64,000 bases of DNA, taken from assembly GCA_963402885.1 (NCBI GenBank), contig OY727103.1:9636085-9700084 (forward strand). Reading direction: 5' to 3'. The notes under the pieces are model-generated. The model was not told where the DNA came from and searched no databases. It saw only the letters and a list, made by a program, of their open reading frames with translations. This document shows, in pieces, positions 10,813 to 21,711 of this stretch (positions are counted from its first letter, which is position 1; each line of letters begins with the position of its first letter). This stretch comes from Antedon bifida (taxonomy: Eukaryota; Echinodermata; Crinoidea; Comatulida; Antedonidae). The position numbers and the translations under genes were made by a program.

Positions 10813-13800
10813 GTATGTTGGTGCAAAAAGCGTAAAACTGAGTATAGTTACAGTAACAAACAGTCACTCAAATTCGGCCTCCGTGAATTTTATATGTCCA
10901 AAAACGTAATTGTATACATTATTACACAACCATATCTTGACATTCCAAAATTTTAAAAACGTAACATTTTACAACATTATAGCTTTATTGAAATTGATTT
11001 TAACGAAAATGTTTGCAATGGAAATGTATGAGAATGAATAATTCTTCTATAACGTTGATGGAATATTTGTGAATTTGCTTCTAAAGTACAGGCAAATCAA
11101 TGGGTATAATTTGCAATATTATTGTGGTGCTTTTTTTCAGAAATTAACCTCTTGATAAACAAAATTAGTTTATAAAAATCCAATACATTTTACATTGTAT
11201 TGTAATAGCTATACAGTATCGTATGAAATATTCCATATTAGGAAGAATTACATTACAAACTACAAACCTATCTAATCAAAAAAAAAAAAATCACGAATGA
11301 GAAAACATTATTAACGTGGATAGCATTGCTTGAATGAAATCATAATATTTTCTATTGGTTATTTTAAACAGAGAGATCAGAGAAATCAGTAGCGCATTGT
11401 TCAGGTACAACGATAATGTACGCCAGATTGCCAAAATGTGTTAAATTAGACAAAGGTAAGTTACTGTATTCATTTAATACCCCACGAGTTTATTTAAAGA
11501 TTAATACAGAATAGCATTATTGTGTTGGTAACACATGATTTCAAATTGGATAATCCAAGCAAGCCGTGATAGAAATTATTATAATACCAAACTCAAGCCG
11601 TTAATAAACAAAGCAATTTATTACATTTCTTCCTTAAAAGATCACTCTTTAAACTACTTTTTGTGTGTTTTGTTATTTTTTCTTTTTGCAAAATGTAGAT
11701 GTTCCTGGTAAATATTATACTCTCCTATCTCCAGAATCATTTCCACTGGAAATCTTATAAGAAAAATTAATACAAAACCTATATAAATATACGTATCTTC
11801 TTCTTTTTCTTCTTCATGTGTCATGTCCTTAAAGAACGTTGGCGGTATGGCTTTCCAAATGGTTCTGTTCTCTATTCTGCAACCCTGAAAATGTCTTCAA
11901 TATTCAGTTGCAGTTCCTTTGCAATTCTCTGCTTTCCTACGTATCGTCCCCCTCAAATTATACATATTGTATATTAATTAGTAAAATACAAAAAACAATT
12001 ATAGTAGGGTCCAGAATCAGGATTCATTAAACTTTTTTGAAGCAAAATATATATTATATTTATCTCTATATTTATTGTTTGAAGGTTTGCATGGCGAAAT
12101 AAAATGTTGATATAACATTTGCGGTACACCACGTATATTTAATTCTGAAAAGTTTCCGAAATTCAACAGTTCTTTTTAGAACTAAATATACGTGGTGTAC
12201 CGCAAACTTTATATCAACTTTATCATAATACATAAGCTTACAGAAAAAAAGCATAATTAGAGTTAGTGCTGAGTGTGGGTATATTATTAATATTAAAGCT
12301 TATATATTGACCACTGATAGCCAGGCTATAACAACTGCATTTCACACAATGATATCCCTGTTCTTGTATCTCAACATTCAGAGAGATTCAAACGGACTCT
12401 GTGTCAAAGAACATTTTATCCGTTTATATTCATATTTTTTGTACTTTTAGTATTTTCAATAAATTGTTTGTTCACAATGAAATTATTGACTTCCAACGTT
12501 TTAAAATTTTCCAAAATGGTTTTATTGCAATTTGACATAAATATTGGATAATATTTACAATGGGGACGTTTCTGACATTTCTGTAACAAAAACTGTACTT
12601 AAGTGAATTAATTTTTTGAATAAATTGCATTTATTGTGAAAATGTCATGTTATTTATTTTCAGTGGAAGAAGAAAGAATTGGAGAAGATGTTAAATCAGA
12701 AGCAGGTTAGTTACATTACCATACATTTATATTACAAGTTTCAGAAAATAGATACAATTGCATATTTGTGTAGATTCATATCAAAACAACGAGATAGAAA
12801 GATTCATTGTTTACTCCACTAAAATTATATACCAAATAATAAAAGTGAGCAAAAAAAAATAAAAGCGGAGATTCCATGTCTAAAACAGCAATAATAATTC
12901 AAAATATTGAGAAGCCTAACCACTTATATTTTGATTTTTCTCTTGTATCGTCTTTATAGAGAATTAACCCCTTTACATATACAATTTGCAAAAGTTGTGG
13001 AGTTACAAATATATCATTAAATCACGCTTTATCAATATGAATAAATAAACGATTTTCAACTGTAACTTTCTTTCATTTAGGAAAGATAGAAAGATATTTG
13101 CTTCAAAAACAAAAGAAATTTTGCAGCCAGGCCAGTAGATTTACACCAGCAATAATGCGTGTTAGATACAAAGTTGACATTTCACAGATGTTTACTGATA
13201 TGGAACTACTCAAACAAACTGAAAGCAATCAAGGAAGCAAAGCAACAACAATACAAGAAGTGGTAGATGTTATCAAATCAACACCTGGGTGTAAAGCTCT
13301 TATTGATGGCGAGGGAGGTATTGGTAAGACTACTATATTGAGGCATTTATCATACAACTGGGCTACTGGCCAATCAATTAAAGTATTTGAAGGTAAAATT
13401 GTATTTCTTTTAAGTGTAAGGGATTTAGAAAAAGATGACGACATTCTAGATCTGATTGTAAAGCAACAGAATATGGAAGACTTTAATTTAGACACAGATC
13501 TCCCAGAAGATTCAAGATTAATTAAAAAATTCATAAAGAGACATGAGAATAAAATTGTCTTGTTGATCGACGGATTAGATGAATTAAGATTTGAGAATCA
13601 AAGCATAATTAGTATTTTCAAAAGAGATAAGTTAGAACAATGTACTGTGATACTTACTTCACGACCAGAGAACATTGATGAGTTTATCTCGGAGTGTAAT
13701 GTGCATGTAAGAGTAAATGGATTTAACGAAGAGAGCATAAGAAATTATATTGACAAACATTTTGAGTATTTTAGAAATCCTCAAGTAGGAAAATCTCTAA

Positions 13801-15380
13801 GACAGGAATTAAAACAACAAAAACATCCAGAAGCATATTCAATGTGCAAAAACCCAATGTTACTACTTTCAATCTGTATTCTGTGGGAAGACAATCAAAG
13901 TCTTCCTACTGATAATGCTGACCTTTTTAAAGAAATATTTCGTAGTATTTTGAATCAGTTTAACAGACAAGAAAAGATTCAAAAGATTTCTCAATTTCAA
14001 AGTACTCCTGTAAAGTATGTCAATTCTATGATTTTGTTAGGAAAGTGTATGTATAATAGCTTAAAGATAAATCGACTTTCAATAACCAAAAATGATTTGA
14101 ATACACATGCTAACAAAGATATGGTTGAAATGGCTTTAAAACTTGGATTTGTATACGAAGAAGCACCAATTTCAAAATCAAACTTTGAAAACATTTTTAT
14201 GCCTCCTCACAAGTTGATAGTAGAGTCATTGGTGGGATTTTACTTGTGCAAATTATGTGAAAGTGAAAATATGAAAAATGAATGCTCAGATGTAAGACAA
14301 TTACTTACAGCATTGTATGAAAGTGAGTGGGAGGTAATAAGAGAAAGTGAGTATTTAAAGGGGGCGAGAGAGTTTGCAATTGGTTTCCTTGGTCCTAAAG
14401 TTGATTCATTTTTAAAGCACTGGATAACAAATCAGTTGTCAACATATCGCTCTCTTCCGAGTAATTTAAAGTTGGTTAAAGGACAACATGAAGACGCTGT
14501 AGTAAATGAATTAATTGATAATTTGACCAGCAAAGACTTAAAAATAAAAGAACACCTGGAAGACATATCTACCTCCATTAGGATGTTTATTGATCACATT
14601 AGTCCAGGAGTACACTGTGCTGGGCATTTCATACGTCTAATTAAACAACTTCATTTGATGGAATGTACTAATGTTAGTTTGAATTTATTTTGTAGCATGA
14701 TGGCATCGGATTGCAAGGGAAGAGTTATTGCACATATTTTAGGTTTTAATGCTAATAAAAAAGTTACCATTAAGAATCTCTCAGGTGACGTAATGAATCA
14801 AATGATCAGAGAGTGTTCAAATAGAGGAGTTCTATTAGCACTAAATACGTTCGATATCAGGGAAAATACTCTTGGGAACACTGATGGCACTTTACTGGGG
14901 TCTTTATTGATTTTGTCTCCTAATCTATGGAGGCTTGACATGCGTAACTGTAATCTATCAGGTGACATAATGAATCACATGATAAGAGAATGTTCAAGAA
15001 GAGGAGTTCAATTAACATTAGAATCAATCGTTCTCAGTAGAAACAATCTCAGCAACATTGATGGTACTTTACTGGGTTCTTTATTAATCATGTCTCCTAT
15101 GATGAGGGCTTTTGAAATGAGTGATTGCAATTTATCAGGTGGTGTTGTGAATCAAATGATTATAGAGTGTTTAAATAGCGGAAGTCATGAATTAGAATTA
15201 TCAATGCTTGATTTCAATAATAATGATCTCAGCAACATTGATGTTAAATTACTGTGCTCTTTAGTGAATAGGTCCCCAAATCTGAGGCAGCTTGAAATGG
15301 TTAATTGCAATCTATCAACTGACCTAACGCATTGCTTGAACGAAGAGTGTGAACGTAATTGTGTTATGTTTATTCAATGA
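10324..15380 (+). CDS. NLR-type receptor: DED-like x2, NACHT, LRR
   Basis: Exons 10324-10812, 11372-11455, 11699-11707, 12664-12705 and 13081-15380; every junction is phase 1. Predicted product about 975 residues. Residues ~1-75 and ~80-160 resemble two death-effector domains (core DLLNELRKCGRLSSENLALL, and later DAWSLIMDLEQRQILCEEKL). The long last exon holds a NACHT NTPase: Walker A GEGGIGKTT, Walker B IVLLIDGLDEL, sensor-1 ILTSRP, then the helical winged-helix-type region, then about three LRR-like units of ~59 residues sharing NCNLSGD and LSNIDGTLLGSLL. NACHT-LRR proteins are cytosolic sensors that oligomerise on ligand; paired DEDs would couple to caspase-8/FADD-type adaptors (inference). 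Oddity: no in-frame ATG opens the first exon. It reads from GTG at 10,323, or from ATG completed by splicing at ATAG/TG. A relative with DEATH or CARD is possible, but the DED reading fits best. Confidence 0.8.
11372..11455 (+). CDS. NLR linker exon, 84 nt
   Basis: Acceptor AAACAG and donor GTAAGT flank 84 bases, phase 1 at both ends. Encodes a basic linker (ERSEKSVAHC, then TIMYARLPKCVKLDK). Shifting the acceptor by two bases would introduce a stop, which supports this boundary. Confidence 0.5.
11699..11707 (+). CDS. NLR microexon, 9 nt
   Basis: A long pyrimidine tract ending in ATGTAG precedes ATGTTCCTG, followed by donor GTAAAT. Nine bases keep phase 1 on both sides and add Asp-Val-Pro. 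Supported only by splice signals and phase. Confidence 0.3.
12079..12218. mobile_element. MITE with GTTGATATAA arms, copy 1
   Basis: Outer inverted arms GTTGATATAA..TTTGCGGTACACC and GGTGTACCGCAAA..TTATATCAAC enclose a short loop. The left flank TTTGAAGG.TTGCATGGCG is also shared with the copy at 46,870-47,024, so the element extends beyond the hairpin on that side. Sits in the NLR gene's third intron. Confidence 0.8.
12664..12705 (+). CDS. NLR linker exon, 42 nt
   Basis: Acceptor TTTATTTTCAG and donor GTTAGT flank 42 bases in phase 1. Encodes an acidic linker (EEERIGEDVKSEA). Confidence 0.5.
13081..15380 (+). CDS. NLR main exon: NACHT and LRR
   Basis: Long exon after acceptor TTTCATTTAG, open for 766 codons to TGA at 15,378-15,380. 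It opens with no ATG (KIERYLLQKQKK), as expected for an internal exon. Walker A lies at about 13,311-13,337, Walker B at about 13,552-13,584, the LRR-like units from about 14,770. Intronless NACHT exons of this size are common in animal NLR families. Confidence 0.88.
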
Positions 15381-17430
15381 TCAATACGGTCAAACGTACA
15401 GTACAGTTTTTATAGGCCTATAAACGACAAATGTACTCCAAATTAGATTAAATCTATAAATTTAAAAAAATCGTTTTTACCAGAAGTATTTTCTTGAATA
15501 GTGCCATCTACCTTTATTCTCTCGATGTTCACTATAATGTCTGTACAGTTGACAATCAACATGACGATATCGAACACTGTTTTGGGGTGATGAGAATTGA
15601 TTTGGTTTTTTTATTTTGTGGTTAATAACCCTCTTTTATTACTCTTATAATGTAGTTGTCTGTATATAGTGGTATATAATATAGAGTATCTTAAGTACGG
15701 TACTGTATATTAAATATAGATTGTAATCAAATTGGTAAGTTAAGTTAGTACTGCTATCTGAAGTATAATGCCGCGTAATATACATTGTAAATATATTAAG
15801 TTTAGTTCATATTAAGCATATTAGGTGTAGTTAGAACATAATTGTTGATATATATAAAGTTTGCGATACGACACGTTATATAGTTCTGAAAATAACTGTT
15901 GAGTTTCTCAACGTTTGGATCAATATATTTTGATCGTCCTCTGGAATAAAAATGAATAAATAATTGTTATACTGTATTTATCTTTGCGTGGTCAGACTGT
16001 TTTGGAGTTATATTATAATTTCCTACATTTAATACATTTGCTATACATCCATCGTGTATTTCCGTTTAATCTCCATTAATCTTACCAGGCCACAATACAA
16101 TAGATAAATTGTACCACGAGTAATTTGCTTGTGACTTTTAAGTTTGGTGGCAATAATGCCGATGCATGTTGGCGACATTAGTCTTCGCTAACGATTCTAC
16201 TAGATTATTCAGAACCAGTTTACCCGTGACACACTCAATCATGATCGTCATTAAATTGTAAATTGTAACTGTTGTCTGAAATACAATGGTGTTTCACAAA
16301 GTACAACAGACAGATAATCAACAGAAATGTATAAATGTACAATTTATAGAAGCGATGAGCATGCGCTGCCATAAGTAATTAATAACTGATGATTTAATGA
16401 AACATTGTAGGCTAATGTTTTTCACTTTCACAAATTGTAAGGCCGGCATTGACAATATTATATTGCAATGTTTTAGTGATTTGTACATGGAACGGTCTAT
16501 GAATGCATGAATAGTTTTATATTTCACTTTAATTTAGAATGGTATGTGTATAAATTTTTACTTTATTATTGTTTATTAATATTATATATGGGCCAACGAC
16601 TGGAGTAATATTATTTGTTTGTAACTTTTACTTGAAGAAAAAGTAAATTTTGTTTTTGTATCGTTTATGTGAAGTCTATCTCTATCTATGTTAAGGCATA
16701 TAATATGTAGTATCAGCTATACAATTATGATCCTGTTGGTGCATGCAGGACCCAGTGCTTTCTTGAATTCTAGCCATCAGCGCAAGCTCTGTGGGTTCTG
16801 GATGTATGGCGGCCAGGCTAGACTACTTGCGACTTTTCGCAATTAAACTGAAATGTAATTTAATTACTGTAATAATGTAAAATGTTTAATATTGATAAAG
16901 AAACCAATCTAAATTGTATAAAAACAGTCAATTGGAATCAAACAGCAATGTGGCGTGTGGGATGCTACGTCATCATGGCGTACCGAAACTAGAAAATGGC
17001 ATTGGTAGGCAATTTGAATAACGTTGATGATGCAGTGATGGATATCAATGATATATCAAATTCAAATCACTCACAATCACATACAATAAATTTAAAAAAA
17101 GCAATTGAATAATTATAATTCGAAAGATATATAATAATGATTATCGATGGCATATTTCTACCATTGGGCGTGCTTTTACATCGATCAAGAAATCTGATAT
17201 CCGATGTCAAGCAAGGTCATTCATACTCAAAGCTGATTGGACGAAAGAAAAAAAATCGTACGATTTCAGAAAACAAATGGCTTCTTGATCCATCGCTACG
17301 AATTTGAAACCCGAATCATGTACGTACTCAAATCGTACGAATTCAGTGTGAACGATTCTGTCAACAAAAAAAGTTATAAACATAAATATTTGTATGGTTA
17401 AAATTTCGCATATTAGATCTGAAATTTAAC
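15381..17430. other. Region downstream of NLR gene
   Basis: Holds the NLR 3' untranslated sequence (no unambiguous cleavage signal; AATAAA at 15,944 is inside a MITE) and the MITE copy at 15,844. From about 16,560 on there is AT-rich sequence with a GC-richer patch at 16,720-16,850 that resembles a dispersed repeat but that I cannot name. No gene seen. Confidence 0.45.
15844..15945. mobile_element. MITE with GTTGATATAA arms, decayed copy
   Basis: Matches the left arm (GTTGATAT, then AAGTTTGCGATAC) and the loop (GAGTTTCTCAACGTTTGGAT, then TTTGATCGTCCTC) of the copy at 46,899-47,024. The right arm is missing. Confidence 0.7.
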
Positions 17431-17900
17431 TGTCATTTCTTGTTTTTACCTAAAATGTTGAGAACATCATCTTGCATTAATTCCTTGGTGATGAGTTGTG
17501 GTAGTTCTCGTACATGAAAAGAAAGTGTATAAAAGTTATAAACAACATACATATTTGTATGGTTAAAATGTCGCAAGTTAGACTCGAAGTTGTTGTTTTT
17601 ACCTAGAATGTTGAGAACATTATCTTGCATTAATTCCTTGGTTGTCGTAGTTCCCGTCGTACATGAAAAGAAAAAAATATATAAATTTATAAACAAATAT
17701 TTATAAGTAAAACGTTTGGTTTAACAGTTACAAGCTAGACTCGAAATATATGATTGGTTGATTACTTACTCCTAACAGTTCGGGGACATGTTGTTGTGGT
17801 GGTTGCCGTAAATCTAGGGAAAAAATACCAAGATATGAAACAATAATATTTGTGTTTAAACGCTAAATTTAACTAGGTTAAGCCAGACTCAACCTTAAAT
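17391..17900. repeat. Diverged ~165-bp tandem units carrying exon-like blocks
   Basis: The word TGTATGGTTAAAAT starts a unit at 17,391 and again at 17,556 (165 bases apart). Both units continue with (A)GACTCGAAnTT-like sequence, a minus-strand donor (ACCTAxAATGTTGAGAACAT) and GCATTAATTCCTTGGT. Two further units, recognisable by AGACTC at about 17,740 and 17,880, are more diverged. Confidence 0.7.
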
Positions 17901-18370
17901 TAATAACGAATGTGATTGTTTTACATGAAATATATATAACTTTTGCTTGAACAACATCATCTCCAAGTCGATTTCCTAGTAGGTTGTAGAGTAGTGCCCT
18001 CGAAAAGAAGTATAAATCGAAAGAAAAGAATTCAGAGTTATAAAAATTAACTTATAAGTGTCAAACTACTAAGTTAATAATTACATTATTTTTATTGAAA
18101 TTAATTAAAATTGCGATTGAATATTCTTACCGGTATTCATCCGAGATATCAGTCGTGGCAGGGTTTCGTGAAAATGAAAAAAAAACAAATTATAAAGTTA
18201 TACTAACTGTAGGCCTACAGTACTTTTTTAAGTATGCTAAATCTTAAAAGTAAAAAAAAAATATTATTTTTAATACAATACAGTTAGTAATTTACCTATG
18301 ACGTGTTAAAGGATTGTCCTGAATAAACGTCATGTATACCGTAGTTGCTGTTTCGTTGGCAAACTAAGAT
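17450..18370 (-). CDS. Ladder of short exon-like blocks, unidentified gene
   Basis: On the minus strand a series of short blocks ends at good donors: 18,298-18,364 (FANETATTVYMTFIQDNPLT; donor GTAAAT), about 18,130-18,166 (LPRLISRMNT; donor GTAAGA), about 17,950-18,000 (ALLYNLLGNRLGDDVVQAK), about 17,770-17,815 (LRQPPQQHVPELLG), about 17,600-17,665 (TKELMQDNVLNILG; donor GTAAAA) and about 17,450-17,515 (ELPQLITKELMQDDVLNILG; donor GTAAAA). The last two are clear duplicates of each other. Several blocks lack an obvious AG acceptor, so the exact exon limits and phases are not settled. They lie on the same strand as, and downstream of, the kinase at 18,845-20,284, whose own frame ends in a stop before them. 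They could be a separate gene, an alternative 3' end of the kinase transcript, or a decaying one. No family recognised. Confidence 0.3.
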
Positions 18371-18844
18371 AGAAAAAAAATACAATAGCATTAACACATT
18401 ATAATAACTAATATAATAACTAATATAGGAAAAATATTTGCGATACAATGAACGCGAGGGTGCCTTTATGTTTCTCAATATAGAATCATTAGCATTATTA
18501 ATTATATATCAAAAGAATTATTATAGTGACAAATCTAGCTAGTTATTTACATTACAATTTTAATTAATTTTATACACAATAATTAATAAAAAATTTATAT
18601 ACTTACTTAGATACAATACTTACCAATAGCAGCAGGTTCGTTTTTAATATTGTTATTGTTACATATACTATTATTATATTTATTTTTAAAACTTAAGTAT
18701 GAACATAAGAAACTTAAAGAGAGAGAAACAAACATTGATGAATATGCTTTTTATATTATTACTGATGTTTATATTATCAATATTACTACTATATTATTCG
18801 TTTAATATTTGAACGCCACGAATGTGAATAATAAAAAATTATGT

Positions 18845-20284
18845 TTAAATCAAACGCTGGTTAATACCCCGGCATGTTGGAATTATCTTTTCATTTTCTT
18901 GGATGGTATTCAAGATGTTGATTACAAGACCTAGAGATAGTCGATCATCCGCATTGAATGCCGTACAAGCCTGTCCAAGGTCAATCATCTCCCTACTTCC
19001 AATTGCTAGTGCTATGATATTCAAAGCATGACCGACGGAATACACGTCACCCTTAACTGAATCGCAAGCACCATTAAGATATTTTTCTGGTGCTAAGTCT
19101 GGATAATCTTGTCGGAACTTCAGGCCCTCGTCCATCGATGAAAAGGTTAACTTCTTATGTTCTCTTGGGTATTGCAGTCTGCATGCCATCCCGAAATCTG
19201 TAATCTTCGCTCTATATGTTGTTCCATCGTGGTGGATTAAGATATTTCTAAGCGCTACGTCATTGTGAAGCAGTCCTCTTTGATGGATGGTATTGAGGGC
19301 AGTGACCACTTCCATTGCCATAGACATACATTCAAGCGCACTTAATGAAGGTTGTCCTGTTTGCAATACCTGCAGAAATGTTGTACTGGACATGCTGCGA
19401 ATGTTGCCAATAAACTCCTGTACCATACAGCATACTTGACCTTGGCGAAAAACGCCAAAGACTTGAGGAACAGAAGGTAGATCGTATAAAAACTTCATAA
19501 CACGCGCTTCAATAACCATCTGGTACCATGCTTCATCAGGATTGTTATAACTATCCAAAAAGGCCGTTTTGACTGCGACAAGGAGTTGATGACCTGGAAA
19601 AAGATTTGATGACATCAAGTCAACACGTCCATAACTTCCCTGCCCAAGACGTACGGGATTACAAAGGTGAGAGACGCATGTGCTATCCAACAACCTTATA
19701 GGCGGCAGCATTTCCGAAAGTTTTGCTGTAGCATCTCTACAGTCACAGACGGATGTTGGTGAGGTGGTGGTGTTACTTGTCGACGCACTATCGAAGCTAC
19801 TTACAGATGACATCGGCCATTGCGATGAAGAAGATGATGGAACACTACCCAAACATTTCCTTTGTGAAAGCTCACCAGTTGATAACGCGGATGTTGGTTT
19901 TTTTAAAATACACCGGGATGGGGAAGCGGTAGATGCCGAGGATGACGACGCCGCACTACGATCACGTTGCCTTGGGAGACTGATCTTTCCGGGTGATAGA
20001 CCTGGTATGGCAAGTATTTGGCCAGGAGAAAGCGCGAATGTCGATGACCGTGGCCTCACAGACGATTGTGATGATGATGGTAGTGATGGTGATGATGATG
20101 ATGATGACGACGACGACGACGATGACGACGACGACGATGACGAACTCAAGTTGCTATCCGCTGATTCATCACCTCTGATACAAAAAAGATGAATTACTGC
20201 TGTCCAAATCCTTCTAAATATTGACTTTCTTCTTGCTTGCTGGGGTACATCTTGTTGAGATCTACTTAATTCAAAACAAAACAT
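18845..20284 (-). CDS. Intronless protein kinase with poly-Ser N-terminal region
   Basis: 479 residues from an ATG at 20,284. Residues ~1-200 are low-complexity: basic start (ARRKSIFRRIW), a run of about 19 serines near residues 47-65, then Ser/Thr/Pro-rich sequence. The kinase domain fills about 205-475: glycine loop LGQGSYGRV, VAVK lysine, catalytic loop LLHNDVALRNILI, DFG in KITDFGMACRL, and APE in DLAPEKYL. The usual HRD is HND: the arginine that senses activation-loop phosphate is lost but the catalytic Asp, the Asn (RNIL) and DFG are kept, so catalysis is plausible without that mode of control. LRN after the Asp is seen in Tyr kinases (AxRN), but the rest is too divergent to assign Ser/Thr or Tyr specificity. 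No intron is evident, so it may be a retrocopy-derived gene. It lies tail-to-tail with the NLR gene. Confidence 0.8.
   Translation of the reverse strand: MFCFELSRSQQDVPQQARRKSIFRRIWTAVIHLFCIRGDESADSNLSSSSSSSSSSSSSSSSSSSPSLPSSSQSSVRPRSSTFALSPGQILAIPGLSPGKISLPRQRDRSAASSSSASTASPSRCILKKPTSALSTGELSQRKCLGSVPSSSSSQWPMSSVSSFDSASTSNTTTSPTSVCDCRDATAKLSEMLPPIRLLDSTCVSHLCNPVRLGQGSYGRVDLMSSNLFPGHQLLVAVKTAFLDSYNNPDEAWYQMVIEARVMKFLYDLPSVPQVFGVFRQGQVCCMVQEFIGNIRSMSSTTFLQVLQTGQPSLSALECMSMAMEVVTALNTIHQRGLLHNDVALRNILIHHDGTTYRAKITDFGMACRLQYPREHKKLTFSSMDEGLKFRQDYPDLAPEKYLNGACDSVKGDVYSVGHALNIIALAIGSREMIDLGQACTAFNADDRLSLGLVINILNTIQENEKIIPTCRGINQRLI
20085..20142. repeat. GAT/GAC trinucleotide run encoding poly-Ser
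   Basis: (GATGATGAC)-type trinucleotide run on the plus strand; read on the minus strand it is the poly-Ser segment of the kinase. A length-variable coding microsatellite. Confidence 0.9.
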
Positions 20285-20479
20285 AATTAATTCATAACAG
20301 TTATCACTAGATTATTCGATAATAATTTCAATAGTAGACCAAGTTCCAGTAGTACTAAAGAATAGCGATCAGCTTTGTAGGCCTACACTCAGAATGTTAT
20401 CAGGGCTATGCCATACAAAAACTATCCTAGTATTAGTAAGTACAGGAGCTAGTATACAAATTACAATCACGTTTCTGCT

Positions 20480-21500
20480 ACCTTGACTACAGCAGAGCCA
20501 AGAACTAGGCCTAGTCTAGGCCATGGCTGTATTTATTATTTATTATTACATATAGGCAGTAGGAATAGGTCTAGGATAGTGGCCTACTTAATCTACTAGG
20601 TAGGCTAGTTATAGCGCCTAATTACTTAGGCCTAAGAATAAGATTTCTATTAATTATGCCTATGTTAGCTTAGACCTAGTTTAGCTAGGCTACCTATCTA
20701 GTATATTACTAATAGGCCTGCTTCAAGGCCCTACCTATGTTGAAAGTCTCTCTCTAGTCTAGCCTACAGTTTGGCCTAGTAGATAGAGGCTAGACCTAGG
20801 CTACCTTTTAATTAGTACTAACTATACTACTACTAGGACTAGTACTACTACCTAACCTAGCCTAGTACTTTATCCTACTAGGCCTACTACTAGCGATAGG
20901 CTATATATTTAGTTTTACGCACAGACCTTTTAGGCGGCTAGATTAGACTAGGATTAGGAAAGAAGGCGTGAAGGCCTAGGCCTCTAGCCTAGGCTAGTAT
21001 GCTAGACCTAGTCCTAGCTAGGCATACGCTAGAAAGAATACTATTTATTACGCCTACATGGCATAGGCCTAGAGGCTAGTCTGCTAATTTGATCTAGGCC
21101 TACGCCTAGGCTTAGTTAGAGTAGATAGGCCTAGGTAGGTAGGCCTAATCTAGGATTTTGCCTTAAATAACAAATTACCACTTTATTAATTAAGGCTACC
21201 TCTACTACGGGTAGGCTAGGCCTGGCGTACCAACTAGGGCCTAGGCCTAGGCTAGCTAGGGCCTACTAGGCCTACTACAGTACTAGAGTCTACTCTCTAG
21301 TAGGCTACTACCTAGGCCTACTACTAGTACTACTGTACTAAATTAATAGGGCCTAGGTAGCTAGCGAGGCCTAGGCTACCTAGCCTAGGAGGCCCCTTTA
21401 ATTTAATAGGCCTATGCTAGGGCCTGTCATTTTAAAATAGTTGGGTTAGTCCTAGGCCTTGTACTAGGCCTAGGCCTAGTAGGCCTAGGCTAGCCTAGGC
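20480..21500. repeat. Largest GGCCTA-rich island
   Basis: About 1 kb dominated by TAGGCCTA, CCTAGG and CTAGCCTAG words in both orientations (each is its own near reverse complement). No coding sequence. It abuts the triplicated unit that starts at 21,712. Confidence 0.8.
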
Positions 21501-21554
21501 CAAACAAAACAAACAAAACATTTGTTCAAAGTCCACAAAAAAAAAGCATGATGG

Positions 21555-21711
21555 GCTTAGGCAGGGCCGTAGCCAGGATCTGTCAAGGGGGGGTTCGGAC
21601 AATAAGTATTTGTCATTTGGTCACTGCGCCGCGGGTGGGGTCTGAGGCGAATTTAGTGACACCCCTTGATGGCCGGAAATGGTACTCTCGTACATAACAT
21701 TCATGATAAAT
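21555..21711. repeat. Dispersed-repeat end (GGCCGTAGCCAGGAT type)
   Basis: GCAGGGCCGTAGCCAGGAT followed within 20 bases by AAGGGGGGG is a terminal motif common to dispersed repeats in marine invertebrate genomes. I cannot find the other end. The 3' part (CCCTTGATGGCCGGAAATGG) shares GGCCGGAAA with the unit that follows. Confidence 0.4.

Noticed and set aside
19680-20192. 170-residue plus-strand frame with a long Asp run
   Set aside because: Antisense shadow of the kinase's serine-rich N-terminal region; the Asp run is the complement of the poly-Ser codons.
20480-21500. GGCCTA islands as a regulatory or CRISPR-like array
   Set aside because: Irregular low-complexity words without spacing; the same pattern recurs in many gene-free places.
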